Shown piece after piece: positions 58,089 through 64,000 of a DNA stretch of 64,000 nucleotides. This DNA comes from Cohnella nanjingensis. GTDB taxonomy: Bacteria > Bacillota > Bacilli > Paenibacillales > Paenibacillaceae. The stretch covers positions 124,001 to 188,000 of the forward strand of contig NZ_JACJVP010000030.1 in the NCBI RefSeq assembly GCF_014212125.1. The letters run 5' to 3'. The position numbers and the translations under genes are program-made. The first letter of the stretch is position 1; each line of letters starts with the position of its first letter. The notes beneath the pieces were generated by a model that did no database searches, was not told the DNA's origin, and saw only the letters and a list, made by a program, of their open reading frames with translations.

Positions 58089-58256
58089 GGCGCCGCCTCC
58101 TCTCCATTTGATAGTCGGGATGCCCGCGCGCCGCCGTCGGCGGGGTGAACGCCCAGGGACGAAGGTACAAGCGGCGCGACGGGTGCCAGCATACCCTAAC
58201 AGGTAGGGATTTGGTTAATCCACGCGGAACGAATCAAGGGAGCGTGAACCGGCAAC

Positions 58257-58871
58257 ATGTCAAGCAGCGTCATGGATTTGAGTCTCTCGCCCGTGAAGGA
58301 ACAGACCGTCTATCTAACGAACGGCTACCTGCAGGGCGAAGGCAATCAGCTCACCTCGCTAAGCGCCGGGAAAAAGATCGTTCTCCAGCACGGCAAGCTG
58401 AAGCAGAATGCGACCGTTCAGCACCGCGCGGCGGGCGAATGCTTCATCGGGATGTTCGAGGTCAACGCCGACCTCGCCAAGCAATTGAAACTCACCGACA
58501 ACAAGCGATATAAGCTCATGCACGACACGGCCACCGATATCGTCCGAATCGTAGCCGCTCCCGTCAGCGCCGGCTCCGCGACGCTCCGGCAAGGGCCGAA
58601 GCTCGGGGCTCAGGCGCTCTCGATCGGCTACCAGCTGCAATCGCTTCTCGGCATTCCCGATACCCGGGGCTTCAGCATGCTCGTGAAGCACCAAGACGCA
58701 TCCAAGAAGCTGGCCGTCCACACGCCGAGCAACCTGTTCGAGCGCGAGCTCCGCATGGCGCCGGGTACGAGCAAGGCGCTGCGCCTGCTCCCCGGCGTTT
58801 CTTACGGCCTCCGGTACGACCAGCGTACGCGAACGCTGCTCGTCACGGGCGGATCGTCCCCGCGAACCTGA
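58257..58871 (+). CDS. Hypothetical protein with two similar halves
   Basis: A 204-residue soluble protein, no family recognised. Both halves seem to follow the pattern G-x-A..F..V..(D/N)A.KKL.(L/V).... (GECFIGMFEVNADLAKQLKLTDNKRYKL and GFSMLVKHQDASKKLAVHTPSNLFERE), then L..D..T....V, hinting at an internal duplication of a small barrel. AAGGGAG is the ribosome site. Confidence 0.6.
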   Translation: MSSSVMDLSLSPVKEQTVYLTNGYLQGEGNQLTSLSAGKKIVLQHGKLKQNATVQHRAAGECFIGMFEVNADLAKQLKLTDNKRYKLMHDTATDIVRIVAAPVSAGSATLRQGPKLGAQALSIGYQLQSLLGIPDTRGFSMLVKHQDASKKLAVHTPSNLFERELRMAPGTSKALRLLPGVSYGLRYDQRTRTLLVTGGSSPRT

Positions 58872-58932
58872 CGGAAGCGCAACGGGCCGCGCTGTATAGG
58901 CGCCGCCCGTCTTGGTTATGCCGCTTTATCTG

Positions 58933-59433
58933 TCAATCGCATTCTTCGGGCGCTTCCGCCGGTTTGGCCGCTTCGACGTCCAACTTTTCCGCGACCGTGT
59001 CGCGGATAATGCTGACGATGGATTGCAGCAGGTAGTTCACGTCCGTCTGGCTCTGCTGGAATTGCTGTACGACCGGCATGCCGTCGAGTTCGTCCTGCAG
59101 CACGGAGATCTCTTGCTCGATCTTCTCGACCATCTGCGCATTCTTGAACGTCGTCTGGAAGGCGACGAGCTCTTTTTGCTTTTTCTTGATCTGCGCGATC
59201 AAGCCTTGCACCTTGTCGTGTCCTTGAATGAGACGCTCGGCGCTCTGGTACATCGATACCTCTTCGGCGGTCGTAATGAGCTGAGCCAATTCTCTGGCAC
59301 GGGCCAGGATGTCTTCCCGGACGATCAGTTCGCGGTTGTCGTATTCCGGGATGATATAGCCTTCGGGCTGACCCAGATCCGGATCTCCGCAATGGTGGTG
59401 ATCATGGTCATGGTTATGCGCGTGTTGCGACAT
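58933..59433 (-). CDS. ricA: RicA (YmcA/YlbF family) protein with His-rich N-terminus
   Basis: A 166-residue helical YlbF/YmcA-family protein. Position directly downstream of miaB matches ymcA in B. subtilis. RicA, with RicF and RicT, promotes RNase Y mRNA maturation, sporulation and competence. Residues 2-14 (SQHAHNHDHDHHH) followed by Cys15 form a metal-binding-like tail, and the C-terminus has another Cys (EECD); RicAFT carries Fe-S clusters, so these could be ligands. GGAGGAA ribosome site. Distinguishing RicA from RicF rests on synteny. Confidence 0.82.
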   Translation of the reverse strand: MSQHAHNHDHDHHHCGDPDLGQPEGYIIPEYDNRELIVREDILARARELAQLITTAEEVSMYQSAERLIQGHDKVQGLIAQIKKKQKELVAFQTTFKNAQMVEKIEQEISVLQDELDGMPVVQQFQQSQTDVNYLLQSIVSIIRDTVAEKLDVEAAKPAEAPEECD

Positions 59434-59509
59434 GTGTGGAATTCCTCCTGATCTGTTCGCGGCGGGGTCGCCGATGGGGCGCCTGCCGCGTTCCTCTGCT
59501 TGACTAACG

Positions 59510-61081
59510 TTAAGCTCCGAATGTATAAGCTTCCGGCGCGGGTTCGGCTATGCCGACCGCCTCCGCGCGGATGAACCAAGTCTGCGGCTGCGTCACGCGC
59601 ACGTAAGCGAATTGCCCGATCCATTCCTTCGGACCTTCGAAATGAATGAGCTTGTTCGAACGCGTGCGGCCGGACAGGACGTTCGCGTTGTTCTTGCTCT
59701 CCCCTTCGACGAGCACCTGGACCACGCGATCCCGGAGCTCCAAGTTGCTCTCCAGGCTCATCTCGGCGTTCAGTTCGTTCAAGCGCAGCAGACGCTTCCG
59801 CTTCTCCTCGTGCGGCACGCTGTCGGCCATATCCGCGGCCGGCGTGCCTTCCCGTGGCGAGTAGATGAACGTATAGGACATGGAGATGCGCGCCTCGCGC
59901 ACGAGCGAGAGCGTCTCCTCGAACTGCGCCTCGGTCTCCCCGGGAAATCCGACGATGATGTCCGACGTCAGCACGGCGTCCGGCATTGCCTGGCGAATGC
60001 GGTCAACAAGCTCCAGGAAGTGCTCTCGCGTGTACTTGCGGCCCATTCGCTTCAGCACCTCGTTGCTGCCCGATTGGAAGGGCAGGTGAATATGCTCCAC
60101 GAGGTTGCCGCCCTTCGCGAGCACTTCGATCAGATGGTCGTCGAAGTCCCGCGGATGCGAAGTGGTGAACCGCACGCGCGGGATATCGATCTTGCGGATA
60201 TCGTCCATCAAGTGCGCGAAGCGGTATTCCCGGTCGGTGAAGTCCTTGCCGTAGGCATTGACGTTCTGCCCGAGCAGGGTGATCTCCTTGAAGCCCTGTC
60301 GGGCGAGATCCCGCACTTCGGCGATGACGTCTTCAGGCAGCCGGCTCCGTTCCTTGCCGCGGGTGTAGGGTACGATGCAGTACGTGCAGAACTTGTCGCA
60401 GCCGTACATGATGTTCACCCATGCCCGCAGGCCTTCCCGCTTTTTCGGGAGATTCTCGATGATGTCGCCTTCCTTGGACCACACCTCGATAACCATCTCT
60501 TTGCCGTAATGGGCTTCCTCCAGTAGATGAGGGAGACGGTGAATATTGTGCGTGCCGAACACCATGTCGACGTACGGATGCTTGTGCATGATCCGGTTCA
60601 CGACGGCCGCTTCCTGCGACATGCATCCGCAGACGCCGAGGATCAGCTCCGGACGCTGCAGCTTCAGCCTCTTCAAGTGGCCGAGCTCGCCGTATACTTT
60701 GTCTTCCGCGTTCTCGCGGACGGCGCACGTATTCAGCAGGATGACGTCGGCTTCGCTGCGGTCGTCCGCAGCAGTATATCCCATCTCCTCGAACAGTCCG
60801 CGCATCACTTCCGTGTCGTGTTCGTTCATCTGGCAGCCGTAGGTATAGATCATATACTTGCGGCCCTGTCCCAGACGGCGCAGCGATTCCGGAACGGCTT
60901 GTTCGTAATGGACCTTGATGTCTTCCTTGCCGCGCTGCTTCTCCTGCCGGTAGTCCGGTTCGGAGACGATGTGAATGCGGCGGCCGTCCAGACGGATCGT
61001 TCGGCCGCGCTCGTCCTCGGAGATCAGCTTGGCGCCGGAGAAATCGAAGTATTTGCTATAATCCTTGTTCTCGTGAGCCAA
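59510..61081 (-). CDS. miaB: tRNA-2-methylthio-N6-isopentenyladenosine synthase
   Basis: A 523-residue radical-SAM methylthiotransferase that adds the 2-methylthio group at A37 of tRNAs. N-terminal UPF0004 cysteines: YTYGCQMNEHDTE, LLNTCAVRENAE, LGVCGCMSQE. Radical SAM cluster: GCDKFCTYCIVPYTRG. A C-terminal TRAM domain follows. Long N-terminal extension (~70 residues) as in Bacillus MiaB. TTG start at 61081 has GGAGGG 6 bases upstream. Likely cotranscribed with ricA. Confidence 0.95.
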   Translation of the reverse strand: MAHENKDYSKYFDFSGAKLISEDERGRTIRLDGRRIHIVSEPDYRQEKQRGKEDIKVHYEQAVPESLRRLGQGRKYMIYTYGCQMNEHDTEVMRGLFEEMGYTAADDRSEADVILLNTCAVRENAEDKVYGELGHLKRLKLQRPELILGVCGCMSQEAAVVNRIMHKHPYVDMVFGTHNIHRLPHLLEEAHYGKEMVIEVWSKEGDIIENLPKKREGLRAWVNIMYGCDKFCTYCIVPYTRGKERSRLPEDVIAEVRDLARQGFKEITLLGQNVNAYGKDFTDREYRFAHLMDDIRKIDIPRVRFTTSHPRDFDDHLIEVLAKGGNLVEHIHLPFQSGSNEVLKRMGRKYTREHFLELVDRIRQAMPDAVLTSDIIVGFPGETEAQFEETLSLVREARISMSYTFIYSPREGTPAADMADSVPHEEKRKRLLRLNELNAEMSLESNLELRDRVVQVLVEGESKNNANVLSGRTRSNKLIHFEGPKEWIGQFAYVRVTQPQTWFIRAEAVGIAEPAPEAYTFGA

Positions 61082-61198
61082 CGCGTACCCTCCTCGCGCG
61101 GTCTGCGGCAAGCCGTCCCAACGCTATTCCGCGCATTGTTTAATCCACCGTATTATAGCATGAGCGGCCGGAAAGTGTCATGTCGCGGAAGGGCGGCG

Positions 61199-61777
61199 TC
61201 AGTCTACGATCTCGCCGTATTCGCCGGTCGCGACGCCGGCCGCGTTGCCCTCGTCCGTGTCGATATGCATGTCCAGCGCAAATTGGTCCGACACCCGCGC
61301 GACGACGTTGCCGAAGACGAGTCCGCGTTCGCCGCCGACCCGCACGCGCAGCAGCTGCTTGTCCGCGACGCCGAAGCGCTCGGCGTCGGAGGTGTGCATG
61401 TGGAGATGTCTCGCGGCGACGATGACGCCTTGCTCGACGGTCACTTCGCCGGCCGGCCCGACGATGCGAATGCCGGGCGTGCCTTTGATCTTGCCCGACT
61501 CGCGTACCGGCGGGTTCAGCCCCAACGCGAACGCGTCGGTGCGCGAGACTTCCAGCTGCGTAGCCGGACGCGTCGGTCCGAGAATGCGCACCTTGGCGAA
61601 CGCGCCCTTCGGACCGTATACGGCCACCGTCTCGTTCGCGGCGAACTGCCCGGGCTGCGACAACGGCTTCATCTCGGTCAGCGCGGCCCCTTCGCCGAAT
61701 AACGCGGCGACATGCGCTTCCGTGAGATGGATATGGCGCGCCGAGACGCCGACGGGTACTTTTTTTGCTTCGCTCAT
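61199..61777 (-). CDS. Phosphate propanoyltransferase (PduL/PTAC-like)
   Basis: A 192-residue phosphotransacylase converting acyl-CoA plus phosphate to acyl-phosphate. Two zinc-binding His clusters, VGVSARHIHLT and VAARHLHMH, mark two beta-barrel halves. No microcompartment shell genes nearby and no encapsulation-peptide-like N-terminus is evident, so it is probably a free metabolic enzyme, perhaps acting on acetyl- or succinyl-CoA made around the adjacent 2-oxoacid oxidoreductase. AAAGGTGGAG ribosome site. Confidence 0.88.
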   Translation of the reverse strand: MSEAKKVPVGVSARHIHLTEAHVAALFGEGAALTEMKPLSQPGQFAANETVAVYGPKGAFAKVRILGPTRPATQLEVSRTDAFALGLNPPVRESGKIKGTPGIRIVGPAGEVTVEQGVIVAARHLHMHTSDAERFGVADKQLLRVRVGGERGLVFGNVVARVSDQFALDMHIDTDEGNAAGVATGEYGEIVD

Positions 61778-62010
61778 GGAGACTCCACCTTTCAGACTGC
61801 TTTTTCGTTATTATAGCGCATCGGCGAAGCGCGGCGCGAACGGGGAACCCCGCGATTTCCGCGAATCGGACCGATATTTGAACGCTGCCACCATTTTGTC
61901 GAAATCTTCCTGCAACGCGAAGCGTCCGAGTACCCCTCGCTCGCCGGTCGGACGCTGAACGACAAAGGAAAAGAGCTGCCGGAGGGCAGCCCTTTCGCGA
62001 GATTCGAAGC
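61778..62010. other. Intergenic region with the kor operon terminator
   Basis: Apart from the hairpin at 61964-61992 no gene or repeat is recognised. The promoter of the PduL-type gene should lie in the left part. Confidence 0.4.
61964..61992 (-). terminator. Terminator of korAB
   Basis: Minus strand: GGGCTGCC, loop, GGCAGCTC (one wobble pair), followed by TTTTCCTTT. Confidence 0.75.
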
Positions 62011-62877
62011 TTATTTGAATTCCTTCACCAGCTTGTCGAAGTCGTCGCGCGACAGCGTCAGATCCTGCTTGGCCAGCGCTTCCGGCTTGAAGCCGACCGC
62101 GAGGTCCTCGTACGACGGGCGCGTCTTGTCTTGATAGATCAAGCCGGTCAGCATGCCGTTCGTCTCCATGATCTTCGTCATGGCGGCGATCCGGTTCGAC
62201 GGGTCATAATCCGGGAACTGTTCCAGATTCACGATGTTCTCCTTGAACCAGTCGTATGTGTTCACCTTGTTGAAGGTGACGCACGGGCTGAAGACGTTGA
62301 TCAGCGAGAAGCCCTTGTGGCTGAGGCCCGCTTCGATCAAGGTAGTCAACTGCTTCAGATCGCTGGAGAACGACTGCGCGACGAACGTCGCACCCGCCGA
62401 CAGCGCGATCTCGAGCGGAGACAACGTGGACTCGATCGAGCCTTCCGGCGTCGACTTCGTCTTGAAGCCCTCGGCGCTGCGCGGGGAGGTTTGTCCCTTC
62501 GTCAAACCGTAGATCTGGTTGTCCATGACGATGTAGGTGATGTCGAGGTTGCGGCGGATGGCGTGCACGGTATGGCCCATCCCGATCGCGAAGCCGTCTC
62601 CGTCGCCGCCGGAAGCGATGACCGTCAGCTCGCGGTTCGCGAGCTTGACGCCTTGGGCGATCGGCAGCGCGCGGCCGTGGATGCCGTGCAAGCCGTATGC
62701 GTTAATGTAGCCGGAGATCCGGCCCGAACAGCCGATCCCGGAGATGACGGCCAACTGCTCGGGCTCGAGCCCGATATTCGCCGCGGCCCGCTGAATGGCG
62801 GCCTGCACGGAGAAGTCGCCGCAGCCAGGGCACCAGTTCGGCTTGACGTTGTTGCGGAACTCCTTGAATGTAGCCAT
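62011..62877 (-). CDS. korB: 2-oxoacid:ferredoxin oxidoreductase, beta subunit
   Basis: A 288-residue thiamine-diphosphate subunit: WCPGCGDFSVQAAIQRA (Cys residues), GIGCSGRISGYINAYG, SGGDGDGFAIGMGHT (TPP Mg motif GDGD), VMDNQIYGLTKGQ. With KorA it decarboxylates 2-oxoglutarate (or another 2-oxoacid) to acyl-CoA, reducing ferredoxin. AAGGAG ribosome site; one base separates it from korA. Confidence 0.93.
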   Translation of the reverse strand: MATFKEFRNNVKPNWCPGCGDFSVQAAIQRAAANIGLEPEQLAVISGIGCSGRISGYINAYGLHGIHGRALPIAQGVKLANRELTVIASGGDGDGFAIGMGHTVHAIRRNLDITYIVMDNQIYGLTKGQTSPRSAEGFKTKSTPEGSIESTLSPLEIALSAGATFVAQSFSSDLKQLTTLIEAGLSHKGFSLINVFSPCVTFNKVNTYDWFKENIVNLEQFPDYDPSNRIAAMTKIMETNGMLTGLIYQDKTRPSYEDLAVGFKPEALAKQDLTLSRDDFDKLVKEFK

Positions 62878-62878
62878 C

Positions 62879-64000
62879 TTAGTTCAGCTCCTTGCAGGCG
62901 TTGTAGATTTCGGAAGGCAGGAACGGCGTGCCGTCGTATTTGAGCAGGTTCACGATCTTGTCGTGGTAGCCTACGTTCTGTTTGATCAGGTTGGCGAGCT
63001 GGCCGGTCGCGTTGTTCTCCAGGACGACGACCTGCTTCGCGCGCTGCAGATAAGGCTCGATCAGGTCGTTCGGGAACGGATGCATCTGACGGACGGTAAT
63101 GTGCTTCGTCGCGATGCCCTCCTGCGCCAGGCGCGCCTGGGCTTCGTTGATCGTGCCGCCCGTCGAGCCCATCGAGACGACGAGCAGGTCGGCAGGCTCG
63201 GACGGTCCGTCCGCCTTGACGGCGTCCGTAATCCGAAGTTGGCTGAGCTTGCCGAGACGTTTGTCCATCATCTTCCGGCGGTTGACCGCGCTCTCGGACG
63301 GCCGGCCTTCTTGGTCGTGCTCGACGCCGGTCACATGGTGGATGCCGTGCTTCGCGCCCGGGAGCACGCGAGGCGAGATGCCGTCTTCGGTGAACGCGTA
63401 ACGCGGGAACAGCTTGTTGTCTTCGCGCGGCTCCAGCTCTTCGGTGACGAGCTTGCCTCGTTCGATCGCGATACGGTCGTAGTCGAGCTGCTCGCAAGAC
63501 TGCTTGCCGAGCGACAGCTGCAGATCGGTCGCGACGATGACCGGCACTTGGTAGGTCTCCGCGATGTTGAACGCCTCGATCATATCGTAGAAGCATTCCT
63601 CGATCGTGCTAGGCGCGATGACGACCTTCGGGATCTCTCCGTGGGTGCCGTAGATGAGCGCGTTGATGTCGGATTGCTCCTGCTTCGTCGGCAGCCCCGT
63701 CGAAGGACCGCCCCGCTGGGTGTCGATGATGACGAGCGGCGTCTCGGTCATGCCGGACAAGCCGATCGCTTCCATCATGAGCGAGAGGCCGGGACCCGCG
63801 GACGCGGTCATCGTCCGCACGCCGCCGTAGTTGGCGCCGATCGCCATCGTCACCGCCGCGATCTCGTCCTCCGTCTGAATGACCGTACCGCCGAACTTCG
63901 GCAGCTTCTTGATTAAGTACTCCATGACCTCCGACGCCGGGGTGATCGGATAGGCGGACATCAGGCGGCAGCCGGCCGCGATCGATCCGAGGCCCATGGC
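62879..64000 (-). CDS. korA: 2-oxoacid:acceptor oxidoreductase, alpha subunit (5' end off window)
   Basis: The visible 374 codons run in frame to the right edge. They begin within GNEA-type MGLGSIAAGCRLMSAYPITPASE, which in Firmicutes follows an N-terminal gamma domain of about 190 residues; the true start is therefore beyond the window. Landmarks: QTEDEIAAVTMAIGANYGG and TASAGPGLSLM. Transcribed with korB. In other Bacillales this pair also lies upstream of miaB. Confidence 0.92.
   Translation of the reverse strand, partial: AMGLGSIAAGCRLMSAYPITPASEVMEYLIKKLPKFGGTVIQTEDEIAAVTMAIGANYGGVRTMTASAGPGLSLMMEAIGLSGMTETPLVIIDTQRGGPSTGLPTKQEQSDINALIYGTHGEIPKVVIAPSTIEECFYDMIEAFNIAETYQVPVIVATDLQLSLGKQSCEQLDYDRIAIERGKLVTEELEPREDNKLFPRYAFTEDGISPRVLPGAKHGIHHVTGVEHDQEGRPSESAVNRRKMMDKRLGKLSQLRITDAVKADGPSEPADLLVVSMGSTGGTINEAQARLAQEGIATKHITVRQMHPFPNDLIEPYLQRAKQVVVLENNATGQLANLIKQNVGYHDKIVNLLKYDGTPFLPSEIYNACKELN

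Overview
The window looks like a chromosomal segment from a high-G+C (about 60% by eye), endospore-forming Gram-positive of the Paenibacillaceae (Paenibacillus/Cohnella-like). Support comes from an alpha/beta small acid-soluble spore protein with a sigma-G-type promoter, a RicA-like protein downstream of miaB next to a 2-oxoacid:ferredoxin oxidoreductase (a Bacillales gene order), MprF, a B. subtilis-type rhamnose operon with a DeoR-family regulator and a fused aldolase/dehydrogenase, GGAGG-type ribosome sites and frequent GTG/TTG starts. No rRNA, tRNA, phage, transposase or CRISPR array was seen.

Layout. 0-11 kb: DJ-1/PfpI protein (cut by the window edge), aldo/keto reductase plus a frameshifted Gfo/Idh/MocA dehydrogenase, DUF3817 protein, aspartate ammonia-lyase, pyruvate kinase, AraC regulator, Ni/Co permease, GNAT, AlkA glycosylase, and queF under a preQ1-I riboswitch. 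11-17 kb: a DNA-ligase-like protein lacking its adenylation lysine, the spore protein, copZ under a CsoR-type operator, a MerR-thioredoxin operon with a MerR-style promoter, an Lrp regulator divergent from an Old Yellow Enzyme, and a dGTPase-like protein. 17-24 kb: a 1245-residue membrane protein joining DUF2062-like, GH18-like, NodB deacetylase and GT2 synthase modules, followed by MprF.

24-35 kb: lutABC (lactate oxidation) with a FadR-type regulator, then the rhamnose catabolic genes rhaEW, an ASRT-family protein, rhaA, rhaB and rhaR. Between lut and rha is a 40-bp tandem repeat array; between rhaB and rhaA lie three further tandem repeat families. 35-54 kb: an accessory stretch of small genes on the minus strand, with many GNAT acetyltransferases, two Nudix hydrolases, two DinB proteins, lipoproteins, an AT-rich ridA with a perfect palindromic operator, and several very small membrane proteins.

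54-64 kb: an MFS transporter, then a biotin ECF transporter in which one ATPase is fused to the transmembrane T component. This module is divergent from bioY, with a BirA-type operator between them. Next come hypothetical genes, ricA-miaB, a PduL-type phosphotransacylase, and korB-korA (korA cut by the right edge).

The strongest leads are the four-module exopolysaccharide-type synthase fusion, the ASRT protein inside the rhamnose operon, the ECF A-T fusion under BirA control, the MerR-thioredoxin unit, the apparent pseudo-ligase, and the repeat families around the rhamnose locus.
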